DNA from: a bacterium | GTDB lineage: Bacteria > Bacillota > Bacilli > Lactobacillales > Streptococcaceae | Reading direction: 5' to 3' | NCBI GenBank assembly: GCA_905221345.1 | Contig: CAJNCW010000001.1 | Coordinates: 317,042 to 381,041 of the forward strand | Length of the DNA stretch: 64,000 nucleotides | Shown: piece by piece, positions 37,094-47,852 of the stretch | Layout: every line of letters starts with the position of its first letter | Position numbering within the stretch: the stretch's first letter is position 1 | Translations under genes and position numbers: made by a program | The notes under the pieces: generated by a model | Seen by the model: the letters and a program-made list of their open reading frames with translations, nothing else | Told to the model about the DNA's origin: nothing | Databases searched by the model: none

Positions 37094-38179
37094 TTATGGA
37101 TTTACCGCTGCGACTGCCTTCTGGCGATCACGTTTCATTGTATTGGAGCGCAATTGTCCACAAGCTGCATCAATATCTGTACCATGCTCTTGACGGACAA
37201 CACAGTTAATCCCTTTTTTCTTTAGGGTATCATAGAAGGCCATCACGCGCTCTTTAGGACTACGGCTATATTGGTCATGCTCACTAACTGGATTGTAAGG
37301 AATCAAGTTGACATATGACAATTTCTTGATGTTCTTGAGCAATTCAGCCAATTCCAAGGCTTGTTCAACACCGTCGTTGACTTCATTGAGCATGATGTAT
37401 TCAAAGGTCACACGGCGATTGGTTGTTTCGATATAGTACTCAATAGCAGCAAAGAGTTTTTCAATCGGAAAGGCACGATTAATCTTCATGATGCTTGAAC
37501 GCAATTCATTGTTTGGTGCGTGAAGGGAAACAGCCAGATTGACCTGTACGCCTTCATTAGCAAAGTCACGAATTTTGTGTGCCAAACCTGAGGTAGAAAC
37601 AGTGATGTGACGGGCACCGATAGCCATTCCCTTGTCATCATTGATGGTACGAACGAAATTCAAAACATTGTTGTAGTTATCAAATGGTTCACCGATTCCC
37701 ATGACAACGATATGGCTGACACGCTCATCCTGACCACGCTCATCAAAGTATTTCTGAACCAGCATGATCTGCGCTACGATCTCCCCGTTATTGAGGTCAC
37801 GCTGCTTCTTGATCAAGCCTGATGCACAGAAGGTACAACCAATATTACAGCCGACCTGAGTGGTCACACAGACTGACAACCCATAGTGTTGACGCATGAG
37901 TACTGTCTCAATCAACATGCCATCTGGCAACTCAAAAAGATACTTAACAGTACCGTCAGCAGACTCTTGTACGATCCGTTGTTTCAATGGATTGACCACA
38001 AACTGGTCATTGAGCTTAGCAATCAAATCCTTGGAAAGGTTGGTCATTTCTTCAAATGACTGGACACGTTTACGGTAGAGCCATTCCCAGATTTGATCTG
38101 CTCGGAATTTCTTTTCTCCCTGTTCTAATACCCATTCTTGCATGGTTTGACGTGTTAAACTATAAATAGACGGTTTCAT
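37094..38179 (-). CDS. rlmN: Dual-specificity rRNA/tRNA methyltransferase RlmN
   Basis: A 361-residue radical-SAM enzyme that makes C2-methyladenosine at A2503 of 23S rRNA and A37 of some tRNAs. The iron-sulfur motif is in [12 protein letters not shown] (CxxxCxxC), and the second catalytic cysteine is in the C-terminal region (DAACGQLRS). It is RlmN rather than Cfr because of the full-length N-terminal accessory domain. First gene of the rlmN-vanZ-ABC-F operon. Confidence 0.96.
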   Translation of the reverse strand: MKPSIYSLTRQTMQEWVLEQGEKKFRADQIWEWLYRKRVQSFEEMTNLSKDLIAKLNDQFVVNPLKQRIVQESADGTVKYLFELPDGMLIETVLMRQHYGLSVCVTTQVGCNIGCTFCASGLIKKQRDLNNGEIVAQIMLVQKYFDERGQDERVSHIVVMGIGEPFDNYNNVLNFVRTINDDKGMAIGARHITVSTSGLAHKIRDFANEGVQVNLAVSLHAPNNELRSSIMKINRAFPIEKLFAAIEYYIETTNRRVTFEYIMLNEVNDGVEQALELAELLKNIKKLSYVNLIPYNPVSEHDQYSRSPKERVMAFYDTLKKKGINCVVRQEHGTDIDAACGQLRSNTMKRDRQKAVAAVNP

Positions 38180-38199
38180 CTCTTCTCCTTATTCTCTAT

Positions 38200-38730
38200 C
38201 TATTTCTGACGAATGACAAAATGGCGTTGTCCCTTGTCCTCTTTCTGAGATTTCTGTTCCTTATGACGACGCCTATTTCGCTTATCCGCATTTGGTTTTC
38301 TCTTGTTTTGCGAAGGTTTCTTGCCTCTTCTAGGAAGGTTTTCCTCCTCTTTTTTACGCATTTTTTTGTCAAATGAAGCCCGCTTCGGTGCTTGATTCTC
38401 TAGGACAAAATAGGCACAACCATAACTACAGTACTCCAAAAGATAGTCCTGTAAGCGACTGATCTTTTCAATTTTTTCCTCTGTTCGATCGTCTTTGTAA
38501 AAGCCACGTAGACGGAGCTGTTCATTGCTCCAGTCCCCCACGACATAATCAAACTTGGTCAACACTTCTGAGAAACGTTGATTAAAGACTGTCACATCGA
38601 AGGCGTCCTTGATATTTTCAACCAAGGTAAAAGCAATCCCTTCAGTCTCAACCTTATCCCCATTCACATGAAATTCTGGGCCAGGAAACTTGTTATAGTT
38701 GTATAATTCAGGTGCAATTTCTTTACGCAT
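38200..38730 (-). CDS. YutD family protein (DUF1027)
   Basis: A 176-residue protein. Residues 1-115 form the YutD domain (ALVENIKDAFDVTVFNQRF-like core, FDYVVGDWSNEQLRLRGFY, YCSYGCAYFVLEN). The C-terminal 60 residues are a highly basic tail rich in Lys/Arg (KKPSQNKRKPNADKRNRRRH), suggesting nucleic-acid or ribosome contact. The function is unknown. It precedes rlmN by 20 bases, a conserved neighbourhood. Confidence 0.85.
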   Translation of the reverse strand: MRKEIAPELYNYNKFPGPEFHVNGDKVETEGIAFTLVENIKDAFDVTVFNQRFSEVLTKFDYVVGDWSNEQLRLRGFYKDDRTEEKIEKISRLQDYLLEYCSYGCAYFVLENQAPKRASFDKKMRKKEEENLPRRGKKPSQNKRKPNADKRNRRRHKEQKSQKEDKGQRHFVIRQK

Positions 38731-38811
38731 AGTCTTCCTTTTCCACGATTACTTAACACTCTATTTTACCATAATTTCTAGCAGTTAGCACGTTTCTCAT
38801 AAAAATGAAAA

Positions 38812-38876
38812 AAGTCTGACGATTTTGTCAGACTTCTGCCATATAAAGCAAAAAAGAGAAGAATGACTCTTCCCTT
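38812..38876 (-). terminator. Tandem terminators of sodA
   Basis: Two hairpins lie behind sodA on the minus strand. The first (38854-38863 with 38867-38876) has wobbles and a T run; the second (38812-38820 with 38827-38835) is a 9-bp perfect stem followed by T residues. Double terminators are expected behind a highly expressed gene. Confidence 0.75.
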
Positions 38877-38884
38877 CCTATTCA

Positions 38885-39490
38885 TTATTTTGCTGCTGCG
38901 TAGAGCTCGTCTACTTTGTTCCAGTTGATGACTGAGAAGAAAGCTTTGATGTAGTCAGGACGCACATTGCGATATTTCACGTAGTAAGCATGTTCCCAAA
39001 CGTCCAAGCCCAAGATTGGTTTTTTACCTTCTGAGATTGGGGTGTCTTGGTTTGCTGTTGAAGTCACTTCAAGCTTTCCTTCTTTGTTGACAACCAACCA
39101 TGCCCATCCAGAACCAAAGCGAGTTGTAGCTGCTGCTGTAAAGGATGCTTGGAACTCTTCGAATGAACCAAATGTTGCATCGATTGCTGCTGCAAGTTCT
39201 GCTGAAGGAGCAGTCTTTTCAGGAGTCATCAATTCCCAGAAAAGAGCGTGGTTCAAGTGTCCACCACCGTTGTTGATAAGCGCTTGGCGGATATCAGCTG
39301 GAATAGATTCTACATCAGCAAGCAAGGCTTCAAGGTCTTCACCGATTTCAGGGTGTTTTTCAAGAGCAGCATTGGCATTGTTGACATAAGTTTGGTGGTG
39401 TTTGTCATGATGCAAGTGCATTGTTTCTGCATCGATATAAGGTTCCAAAGCGTCATATGCGTATGGAAGGTCTGGTAAGATAATAGCCAT
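38885..39490 (-). CDS. sodA: Superoxide dismutase (Mn/Fe)
   Basis: A 201-residue enzyme that dismutates superoxide. Metal ligands are visible in [13 protein letters not shown] (two His positions in the N-terminal helices), in NHALFWELM, and in [18 protein letters not shown] and the Gly/Gln pattern fit the manganese type. Codon use is strongly biased. It has its own promoter and double terminator. Confidence 0.97.
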   Translation of the reverse strand: MAIILPDLPYAYDALEPYIDAETMHLHHDKHHQTYVNNANAALEKHPEIGEDLEALLADVESIPADIRQALINNGGGHLNHALFWELMTPEKTAPSAELAAAIDATFGSFEEFQASFTAAATTRFGSGWAWLVVNKEGKLEVTSTANQDTPISEGKKPILGLDVWEHAYYVKYRNVRPDYIKAFFSVINWNKVDELYAAAK

Positions 39491-39521
39491 CTGTAATACC
39501 TCTTTTTCTTTCTATATGAAA

Positions 39522-39550
39522 ATGATAACGCAATCATCCTCTTTTTTCAA
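39522..39550 (-). promoter_or_regulatory. sodA promoter
   Basis: On the minus strand -35 TTGAAA (39545-39550), 17-base spacer, -10 TATCAT (39522-39527), about 32 bases upstream of the start codon. Confidence 0.65.
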
Positions 39551-39559
39551 GTTTTTTGC

Positions 39560-40597
39560 TCAATTTGCTTCAGCCGCGATCTGCAAAAGTGCCTTTTCAA
39601 ACAGGTACCCTTTTTCATAGACACCTGTCTTAATCTGGTAGTCTGTTTCAATCAAATAAGAAATCGCTCGCTTGAGAAAGGCCAGGGAAATCCCTCTCGA
39701 ATCTCTCAATGCGAACTTGATTTGATAAGGATTAGGATTGCGTCCCAAATAAGTTCCCAGACTGCTTGCAATCTGCGATTCCGTCTGACCAGCCTCTGAT
39801 AAAATCTTCACTTGGGTAAAGGTTCGAAACTGTCCTAACATGACAGCTATGAGCTTAATTTCGTCTTCCCCTTGCAAGGTCAAATCTCTAACCAAGTCAC
39901 GCGCCTGGTCGATCTTCTTAGCTAAAATAAACTGAGTCAAATCAAAAATATTGTCCTGCAAGGTCTTTGGAATTGCTTCGACAATGTCCTTCTCCTCTAT
40001 CACGCCGTCTGACTTATAAGACTGTAAAAAAAGGAGATTTTTCTGGATTTCACTAAATTGAAAACCAGATTTGAGAAGTAGATTTTCAAAAGATTGGCCC
40101 ACAAACTGCAGACCTTGTGTCTGACTCCACTTTTGGAAATACTGGCGGAGTTCTTGCTCCTTAGCCTCAATAGCGTCAAAGACAGTCGCATCACGTTTGA
40201 GCAGTTTGACCAGCCGTCTTTTACTATCGAGTTTTCCTTCTGCAAAAATCAAGAGTTTAGTCGTCGGCGAAGGGTTATCAAGGTATTCTTCAAACGACTT
40301 GAGCTCATCATCTGCTAAAAAGCGTTTCTTGGCTGTTGTGATATCAACAAAATGGTCTAATATCACGATTTTCTCATCCGCAAAGAAAGGGAGACTGACC
40401 AACTCCAACTCTAAGTCTTTATAGGTTACTTCTTTCATATCAAAGTAAGCAAAATTGAGATCAGCTGGATCATAACCAATCTGTTTCAGCACTTGACTCT
40501 TTATAACTTCAAACTGACCCTGGTCTGTCCCTGTAAATAGGTTCAAGCTAGATAAATTTGCTAGAGACACCTTTTGACTCTCTTCTATGGCTAGCAT
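39560..40597 (-). CDS. holA: DNA polymerase III subunit delta
   Basis: A 345-residue clamp-loader subunit that opens the beta sliding clamp. The N-terminal AAA+-like fold lacks a working P-loop, as is normal for delta; VSLPFFADEKIVILDHF and the C-terminal helical collar (ALRDSRGISLAFLKRAISYLIETDYQIKTG) are diagnostic. It lies between pyrDA and sodA on the same strand. Confidence 0.94.
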   Translation of the reverse strand: MLAIEESQKVSLANLSSLNLFTGTDQGQFEVIKSQVLKQIGYDPADLNFAYFDMKEVTYKDLELELVSLPFFADEKIVILDHFVDITTAKKRFLADDELKSFEEYLDNPSPTTKLLIFAEGKLDSKRRLVKLLKRDATVFDAIEAKEQELRQYFQKWSQTQGLQFVGQSFENLLLKSGFQFSEIQKNLLFLQSYKSDGVIEEKDIVEAIPKTLQDNIFDLTQFILAKKIDQARDLVRDLTLQGEDEIKLIAVMLGQFRTFTQVKILSEAGQTESQIASSLGTYLGRNPNPYQIKFALRDSRGISLAFLKRAISYLIETDYQIKTGVYEKGYLFEKALLQIAAEAN

Positions 40598-40629
40598 CTT
40601 CTCTCCTTTCTTCTGATTTTTTACTAACT

Positions 40630-41565
40630 TTAATCAATATAGCGCAATTTCCCACGGAAATCTTCTAGGCTCTCGTACCCTTTTTCCGCCATGATTTCTT
40701 TTAGTTCATTGGTAATGCGTTCAAAAGCACCGACGCCTTCTTTGTGGAGCGTCGTTCCTACTTGCACCATACTAGCACCACAGAGGATGTGTTCAAAGGC
40801 ATCACGACCCGTTAGAACACCACCCGTTCCGATGATTTGGATTTGCGGATTGAGACGTTGGTAAAAGGCGTGTACATTCGCTAGAGCAGTTGGTTTGATA
40901 TACTCTCCACCAATGCCACCGAAACCATTTTTAGGACGAATAACGACTGACTCGTCTTCTATATAAAGGCCGTTTCCGATAGAGTTAACACAGTTAACAA
41001 ACTTGAGCGGGTATTTGTTGAAAATAGCAGCCGCTTGGTCAAAGTGAACAATATCAAAATAAGGTGGCAATTTAATCCCAAGAGGTTTGGTAAAGTAGGC
41101 AAAGACTTCTGACAAGATACGGTCTGTTGTCTCCAAATCATAAGCAATCTGAGGCTTTCCTGGAACATTTGGACAAGAGAGATTAAGCTCTGTCAGTCCT
41201 TTGAATTCACTCTCTTGCACTTTTTTCAAGATGGTATGCGTTTCTTCTGGAGACATGCCGACTAGGGAAAGGAAGAAAGTTCGGTTTGGCTCTTTTTCCT
41301 GCAAGTTCAAAAGATAGTCCAGATAGTAGTCTAAGCCATTATTTGGTAAGCCCATTGAGTTGATAGAACCAAGTGGAACATCCTGATAACGTGGTTCAGG
41401 ATTGCCCTGACGAAAGTCCAAAGTCGCAGTCTTCGTAACAAAAGTACCCGCCGCTGAGTTTTTGACCCCTTCAAGCTCTTCTATCGTCATACAAGCCACA
41501 CCCGCTGCATTCATCAAGCAATTGTCAAACTCAAAGCCAGCTATTTGTGTTTTCGTTGATACCAT
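40630..41565 (-). CDS. pyrDA: Dihydroorotate dehydrogenase, class 1A
   Basis: A 311-residue FMN enzyme using fumarate as acceptor to convert dihydroorotate to orotate. The catalytic loop with Cys is [10 protein letters not shown], the phosphate-binding segment is [22 protein letters not shown], and [11 protein letters not shown] contributes the FMN lysine. Its cytosolic class 1A type is normal in streptococci. It diverges from gdhA. Confidence 0.95.
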   Translation of the reverse strand: MVSTKTQIAGFEFDNCLMNAAGVACMTIEELEGVKNSAAGTFVTKTATLDFRQGNPEPRYQDVPLGSINSMGLPNNGLDYYLDYLLNLQEKEPNRTFFLSLVGMSPEETHTILKKVQESEFKGLTELNLSCPNVPGKPQIAYDLETTDRILSEVFAYFTKPLGIKLPPYFDIVHFDQAAAIFNKYPLKFVNCVNSIGNGLYIEDESVVIRPKNGFGGIGGEYIKPTALANVHAFYQRLNPQIQIIGTGGVLTGRDAFEHILCGASMVQVGTTLHKEGVGAFERITNELKEIMAEKGYESLEDFRGKLRYID

Positions 41566-41701
41566 GATTCTGATCCTCCAGATTCCTTTTATTTCTAATA
41601 TTATACCATACTTTAAGATTTTCTCTTTGAGAAACTAATTTCTATATAAAACGTTCGGTTTTGTAAATTGAAAGAATTTTTAGAAAATTTATGTTTTTTT
41701 C

Positions 41702-41730
41702 TTTACACTCAAAAAAAATTCTGCTATAAT
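41702..41730 (+). promoter_or_regulatory. gdhA promoter
   Basis: -35 TTTACA (41702-41707), 17-base spacer, -10 TATAAT (41725-41730), with AAAGGAG before the ATG at 41770. Confidence 0.8.
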
Positions 41731-41751
41731 GGCTCATGTAATAAAATATAA

Positions 41752-43116
<1,365 letters not shown>

Positions 43117-43123
43117 AAAACAA

Positions 43124-43151
43124 AAACCGCTACTCCTAAGAATAGCGGTTT
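43124..43151 (+). terminator. gdhA terminator
   Basis: A 9-bp perfect stem (43124-43132 with 43143-43151) can extend inwards. The stop of gdhA precedes it directly. Confidence 0.7.
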
Positions 43152-43177
43152 AATCATGTTTTTAAGCTACTAATGTA

Positions 43178-43201
43178 GTTACTCTATTATTTAAGAGTAA
43201 C
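43178..43201. repeat. Inverted repeat at the element boundary
   Basis: Seven-base arms GTTACTC and GAGTAAC (43178-43184 with 43195-43201) flank an AT-rich centre between the gdhA terminator and the integrase. This position would suit an attachment-site arm or a weak terminator. The other end of the element is outside the window, so no att core can be defined. Confidence 0.35.
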
Positions 43202-43252
43202 AATTTGCTAATCTTATTTTCTCCCAGTATTAGTGGGTTAATTCCTCCATTT

Positions 43253-44451
43253 TCAACTTTGGCAGGAATTTGGTAGGTAAATTGATAATCCAAGATTATC
43301 TAAACTGTTTGTAATCTCTTCTGAAATTGTTGAATCACCTGAATAATACCAGTGACTATATGTATTCAACGTGGTTGACTTATCAGCATGTCCTAATCGA
43401 TAGGAAACATATAAGGTATCTTTATGCAATACATTTATAAGGTAGGATGCGTGACTATGTCTTAAACCTTTCCCCGTAATTTCTGGTACACCAGTAACTC
43501 TAGCATGCCTTTTTATTATCCTAGAGATTGTAGATTTACACAAAGGATCACCAAATCGTGATATTACATAATCTTTAACATCATTCTTGATTTGAACTTC
43601 TCGCCATTTTTTAAGTATTGTAATTGTAAAATCATCTAAATCAATTTTACGATTCCCTGCTACTGTCTTTGTTTGTTGTTTAGCATACCATACACCGTTT
43701 TTATCTTTCTCAATTGTCGAATGAACATGAACCCATTTACGTTCAAAATCAATATCTTCCCATTTAAGAGCAATACCCTCACTAACTCTTAAACCAGTCA
43801 TAAAATATAACCAGATCGTCATGTAATTATGGAGTCCCTCATACTCACTAATATCAAAAGAGTTTATTACTTTCTTAAATTCATCAAATGTCCAAAATTT
43901 TGTATCAGGGTGCTTTCCTCTAGGATTATCTAATCCTTTAAAAGGAACTCTATCAATATAACCCAATCTTTCTGCATAGCCCAGACATGTGCTTTAAATC
44001 TAGACCACATATTTTTAGCATAGTTACTAGAATACTTGTCTATAATAGCTAAGCGAAATCTTTCACAGTCAATAGTACTAATATCTGATAATTTTTTACT
44101 ACCAAATTGCTTAATAAATAACTGATGATGTGGTAAAGCGGTCTGATAAGTTACAAATTGAACTTTTTGTTGATAATATTTTAAATAAATCTCTTCCATA
44201 AACTCTCTAAAAGTTAGAAAACTATTATTAGTAGTAGAGTTCACAAATTCATGTTTTAAACGAAGTATCTCTTCATATGCTTCCTTAAAAGAATTAAACG
44301 GTAGTCCTTGTTGATTTTTCCTTCCTTTCTTTTGAATTCTTTTCCCAGTTATTGGATCAACTCCTAATTCAATTTGAAAATAAATTTTCCCTTTTGAATC
44401 TTTGTATACACCTTTATATTTCTTTGTCTTTGATATAACCATTTTTCTCAC
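43253..44451 (-). pseudogene. Tyrosine recombinase/integrase, frameshifted
   Basis: Two overlapping frames together make one integrase. The N-terminal part (start 44451) has the AP2-like arm-binding domain (KKYKGVYKDSKGKIYFQIELG) and the SAM-like core-binding domain. The C-terminal part holds the catalytic residues: Arg in TGLRVSEG, His-x-x-Arg pattern in GLRHSHASY and Tyr in LNTYSHW. The break is at 43985-43992, where an extra CA pair (GCACATG instead of GCATG) shifts the frame; the restored protein would read RFKACLGYAERLGYIDR. Unless corrected by slippage or sequencing error, the element cannot excise by itself. Confidence 0.85.
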
Positions 44452-44683
44452 CTTCTATATCTGAAAAAGAAATACCAATTAAATTTTCTACAATATTTTT
44501 AGGAGCAATGCCTAACCTTTTATTATCGAAAGGTGAACATCCTAATTGTACCGCATTCTTATCATTTTTTCTAGCTTCTTCAAACTTTTTTACAGCAATC
44601 TTTTTTGCTTGTCTAATAATATTTCTAGATGTGTGCTCTGGAAAACCAATCGCAACTAAATCTTTATAGTTTACTGTTTCCAT
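44414..44683 (-). CDS. DUF3173 family protein, probable excision factor
   Basis: The start is ATG 44683 (METVNYKDLVAIGFPEH) after GGAAG; the longer frame adds a basic head with no support. The 89-residue protein matches the DUF3173 type small helix-turn-helix proteins found directly upstream of integrases in streptococcal integrative elements: SRNIIRQAKKIAVKKFEEAR is its core helix. It overlaps the integrase start by 38 bases. A role in excision or integrase control is inferred from position. Confidence 0.75.
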   Translation of the reverse strand: METVNYKDLVAIGFPEHTSRNIIRQAKKIAVKKFEEARKNDKNAVQLGCSPFDNKRLGIAPKNIVENLIGISFSDIEGEKNGYIKDKEI

Positions 44684-44748
44684 GATTTTACTACTTCCTT
44701 TCTTAGATTTTTTCACCTCCATGGCATGACTGATGAAGTCATCATAAG

Positions 44749-44945
44749 GATTTCACTTGCTGCTCTTTTACGGTGGCAGCCTGAACGGTCAGAAGTATCA
44801 TTGTATATCATTTGTATCATGGCATATAAAGTATCGCTCTATTTTATTGATGGTTTAAAAATCGCTCTTATCATGGCGAGCCATTCAAATTTGCTCCACA
44901 AATGAGGAAAGTACCATTTTGGACTATTCAATTTTCAAAGAACAA
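44749..44945. repeat. Duplicated non-coding block, copy 1
   Basis: This 0.2-kb stretch is clearly related to 46009-46195: shared words include GGCAGCCT, AGAAGTATCATTG, TCATGGCA, CTCTATTTTAT and TTGCTCCACAAATGA in the same order. Each copy lies downstream of an XRE-type regulator on the minus strand, so the repeat unit is regulator plus block. No protein is encoded; it may be an untranslated regulatory leader for the DUF3173-integrase genes. Confidence 0.6.
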
Positions 44946-44951
44946 ATAAAA

Positions 44952-44990
44952 AATCCCCTCATTTTCACACTATATGAAATTGAGGAGATT
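44952..44990 (-). terminator. Terminator of the XRE regulator
   Basis: A 16-bp imperfect stem (44952-44967 with 44975-44990) followed by a T run on the minus strand overlaps the regulator stop codon. Confidence 0.7.
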
Positions 44991-45210
44991 ATTTTCTAAA
45001 GCGAATTTTATCAGGAAAATCTGTCAATCCCAATAGATAGTCTGTACTGACATCGTAAAAGTTTGAGAGAGTTACCAATACATCTGCTGTTAACGTATGC
45101 TCACCCCGTTCAATTTTAGCATAAGCTGAGTTTGTAAACGAAAGTATTTTAGCTATTTGTTTTTGGGTCAAATCGTGATCTTCCCTCAAATCTCTCAAAT
45201 GTCTGTACAT
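44989..45210 (-). CDS. XRE-family HTH regulator of the element
   Basis: A 73-residue single-domain regulator: LREDHDLTQKQIAKILSFTNSAYAKIERGEHTLTADVLVTLSNFYDVSTDYLLG is a complete HTH_3 domain. ATG 45210 follows AGGAGAAAG. A perfect palindrome TGTCCA-AAC-TGGACA lies 54 bases upstream and is a likely autoregulatory site. It probably controls the DUF3173-integrase module downstream. A broken paralogue is at 46231-46425. Confidence 0.85.
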   Translation of the reverse strand: MYRHLRDLREDHDLTQKQIAKILSFTNSAYAKIERGEHTLTADVLVTLSNFYDVSTDYLLGLTDFPDKIRFRK

Positions 45211-45263
45211 CTAGCTTTCTCCTGAGAAAAGTATAATATATAAAACTAAGAAATCTTTCAAAG

Positions 45264-45278
45264 TGTCCAAACTGGACA
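45264..45278. promoter_or_regulatory. Palindromic operator upstream of the XRE regulator
   Basis: TGTCCA and TGGACA arms (45264-45269 with 45273-45278) separated by AAC. It lies just upstream of the -35 region (TTGAAA on the minus strand at about 45255) of the regulator gene. Confidence 0.5.
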
Positions 45279-45279
45279 T

Positions 45280-46008
45280 TTTGAACTAAAATTAATTTAT
45301 TAAACACTTCTCATAAGCATATCTATTAACCGTCTGAGAGCAAAGATTTTATCAACTATTTAAAATTACTGACTTTCAAAAATTAGTCTTATTGTAAAAT
45401 AAAGTGAAACACAAAAGACATGTTTATCTAATATATTCTAGCCTCAAAAACATTACAAAATTATAGGAAAATGTTCACAAATCAATCATACAAGCACTTC
45501 TCTGAAGCTGAACAATACTAAATTTTAGCTTTATTTAAACAAAGGAAAAAACTGCTTATACTGCTCGTCGTTAGGATAGAAAACGTTCTATTTTTACTTG
45601 TAAAACTAATCGAGATTCTGTAATACCGGTGAAACAAATCAATGATAGAAGATCTACTGATAACAGCATTATGCAAATCCAATCTAGAATTTTCATTATC
45701 ATTCTATAGAAGCTAGCTATTACTTATAACTAAATAAGATTTAGCCTGACTTTCTGACAGAGTTCACATAAGTGAAGAAAGAAAAACCAAGGGGACATAG
45801 TATGAAAACTTTTATTCACACTTATAAATTCCAACATTTTGATTATGTGACTATTAGTCAGCATATTTCAGGAGTATAAAAAATTAAGCATTGAAAGTTG
45901 CACACTATATTTTACTACTGATTATTCCAAAACATTCCCTCCTAATAACAAGTTACTCTAAGTTGATCCCAGTGGGAATGATTGGTGATATTACTACTCA
46001 TGGGAGTT
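45280..46008. other. AT-rich non-coding stretch of the element
   Basis: No gene of normal size is seen in about 730 bases. The only plausible coding piece is the 25-codon frame at 45802-45879. The rest has stops in all frames and looks like eroded accessory DNA. Confidence 0.5.
45802..45879 (+). other. Possible 25-residue leader peptide or gene remnant
   Basis: ATG 45802 follows AAGGGGACA at workable spacing and encodes 25 residues (MKTFIHTYKFQHFDYVTISQ then HISGV) before TAA. It is rich in His, Tyr and Phe. It may be a leader peptide or the start of a lost gene; no homologue is recognised. Confidence 0.25.
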
Positions 46009-46195
46009 TCACCCACTATCTTTTTACGATGGCAGCCTAAACGATTAGAAGTATCATTGTCCTCACTTGTGTCATGGCAGATAGAGTACCACTCTATTTT
46101 ATAGCTGACAGTTCCCGCTCATATCACAGCGTGTCTGGCTAAATTGCTCCACAAATGATTAACGTCCCACCTTGGTCTATTCAGTTGTCAAGGAG
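46009..46195. repeat. Duplicated non-coding block, copy 2
   Basis: The diverged partner of 44749-44945, with the same order of conserved words. It lies downstream of the broken regulator, as copy 1 lies downstream of the intact one. Confidence 0.6.
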
Positions 46196-46230
46196 CCTCG
46201 GATGATTAATGCTTCGAATGATTAATATTT

Positions 46231-46425
46231 TTATTTATCCATCTCTAAAAGATAATCTGTAGTTACTTTATATAACCTTGCTAGTTGTTTTAGAAATAAA
46301 GTTGGAATGTCTTGTCTACCACTCTAAATTCTATAGTAAGCTGATTTTGAACAATGCAGATATTCTGCAATCTGGCTCTGAGTCAAATCATTATCCTCTC
46401 TTAAATTTTTCAATCTGATATACAT
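46231..46425 (-). pseudogene. XRE-family regulator with premature stop
   Basis: From ATG 46425 the frame reads MYIRLKNLREDNDLTQSQIA and continues to KSAYYRI, then TAG where the family has Glu (GAG), then SGRQDIPTLFLKQLARLYKV to a normal end. One base change (G to T) explains the stop. It is a paralogue of the regulator at 44989-45210, sharing LREDxDLTQxQIA and TDYLL. Confidence 0.8.
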
Positions 46426-46429
46426 CAAA

Positions 46430-46745
46430 AATCCTCTAACTATTATTGTAATTCGGGGAAATTCAAAATCAGTTTTTTATGCAGAATATGCATGAAAAAT
46501 TTCAAATCAACTAAATTAACTCGAAACAAAGACAATATGTGCGACTATTTTCTATTTGGACTTTAGAATTTAGTCTTCCTCATCCTCTAAACAAAACTTG
46601 ATATCATATTTCTGTTCATAGTTGCTAAATTTATCTCTCACTGCCCCCCTCCTCTCTCTTTAGTCAAGCTTGTGTATCACTATTGATTGAGCCAGTAGCG
46701 AGTGACCTAGAAAAATTTTACCTCAGATTTACCACATGCCCACGG
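46430..46745. other. Non-coding spacer
   Basis: About 300 bases with no supported gene or RNA. A pyrimidine-rich run CTGCCCCCCTCCTCTCTCTTTAG-like segment near 46640 reads as a strong purine-rich Shine-Dalgarno-like stretch on the minus strand but no start codon follows in a usable frame. Confidence 0.4.
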
Positions 46746-46755
46746 AACCTAATAA

Positions 46756-46785
46756 AAGCAACAAGTTCATTCGGACTTGCTGCTT
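46756..46785 (-). terminator. Terminator at the end of the bacteriocin region
   Basis: An 11-bp stem with one wobble (46756-46766 with 46775-46785) followed on the minus strand by TTTT, behind the frameshifted small gene. Confidence 0.7.
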
Positions 46786-46810
46786 CTTTCTCTTATTCTT
46801 TAATTATTGT

Positions 46811-47078
46811 TTATTTTGAAATGAATCCTTCAAAATCTTTTAGTTGAAAATTATATTTTTCAGTGAGTAACACATTATCCACTGCAACATCTTCTCCCAA
46901 TGGGTAAATATTTCTTTTGAAACGGTTGTAGGAGGAAAATCTCTCCTACACTATTATTGATTCTGAGAGAAAATTGCAAAATATCATCTACCAAACTTTC
47001 AATTATTAAGATTTTTTGCAGTTTATCTGAATTAGAATCGCAAGGCTTCTCAATAATATAATTGTCGAATTTTTTCAT
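46811..47078 (-). pseudogene. Small gene, probably frameshifted
   Basis: ATG 47078 after AGAGGAAG opens MKKFDNYIIEKPCDSNSDKL and stays open for 67 codons (to 46875). A second frame then continues with protein-like sequence (NIYPLGEDVAVDNVLLTEKY, NFQLKDFEGFISK) to TAA at 46811. Joining the frames gives about 88 residues. The shift is near 46920-46950. No family is recognised. It lies 140 bases behind the bacteriocin ABC transporter and shares its strand, so it may be a lost bacteriocin-linked gene. Confidence 0.45.
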
Positions 47079-47218
47079 TCTAACTTCCTCTCCACTATTT
47101 CTTCCTTTATCAAGAAAAAGTTAGCTCAATATTAATAAAGTACAATTCTAAATTAACTCCAATTATTAATTCATGATAATATTTCAGTAACTCATCGTGC
47201 AATTAAAAACAAGGATTT

Positions 47219-47851
47219 TTATTTCAAACGATCCATCGTGATCACTTCATCAGCCATCTCCCAAATTGCCGGATTATGTGTTGCGATAATGATTAGCCTA
47301 TTATCATCTCGAAGAGATAGCAAAATCTCCATAATCAACTGAGAGTTTGCTGGGTCTATTGAAGCTGTTGGCTCATCTGCCAGAATAAAGGGTGGATTCT
47401 TTAAGATAACTTTTGCCAAGGCAACCCGTTGCGATTCTCCGCCCGATAACTCAAAGATGCGCTTATCTAAGTCAAGATAAGCCAGGCCGACCTGTTCTAA
47501 AGCCTGCTTCTGCCTCAACCGCTGTTCCGACCGACTCAACTTTTGACCAATGAGACCTAGCTTAAGGTTTTCTTCAATACTTTGGTTTTCAATTAAGCCA
47601 AAGTTCTGGAAGAGGTAGCCCAATTCGTGACGGAAAAAATTACTCGATTTATATTTGGCCAAGTCTTTACCTCGGTAAAAAATCGTCCCATCATAAGATT
47701 CTAATTTCCCAATCATGTTCATCAAGGTTGTTTTTCCGCTACCACTTGAACCAATTAAGGCATAGACTTTTCCAGCCTCAAATGTCATTGAAAGATTCGA
47801 AAATAACTCTCGTTCTCCAAAAGATTTACTCACCTGTTTAAGTTCAATCAT
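47219..47851 (-). CDS. ABC transporter ATP-binding protein of the bacteriocin cluster
   Basis: A 210-residue ATPase with Walker A GSSGSGKTT, Q-loop YLFQNFGL, signature LSGGESQRVALAKV, Walker B ILADEPTASID and H-loop ATHNP. It is of the type that accompanies lactococcin-972 loci. It starts one base after the large membrane protein, its probable partner. Together they are thought to give self-immunity or export; which one is not settled. Confidence 0.9.
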   Translation of the reverse strand: MIELKQVSKSFGERELFSNLSMTFEAGKVYALIGSSGSGKTTLMNMIGKLESYDGTIFYRGKDLAKYKSSNFFRHELGYLFQNFGLIENQSIEENLKLGLIGQKLSRSEQRLRQKQALEQVGLAYLDLDKRIFELSGGESQRVALAKVILKNPPFILADEPTASIDPANSQLIMEILLSLRDDNRLIIIATHNPAIWEMADEVITMDRLK

Positions 47852-47852
47852 A

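Noticed and set aside
47219..47851. The ATPase as a second MacB-type efflux system
   Set aside because: Its partner is the DUF1430 bacteriocin-associated protein and there is no adaptor gene; the bacteriocin precursor next to it decides the assignment.
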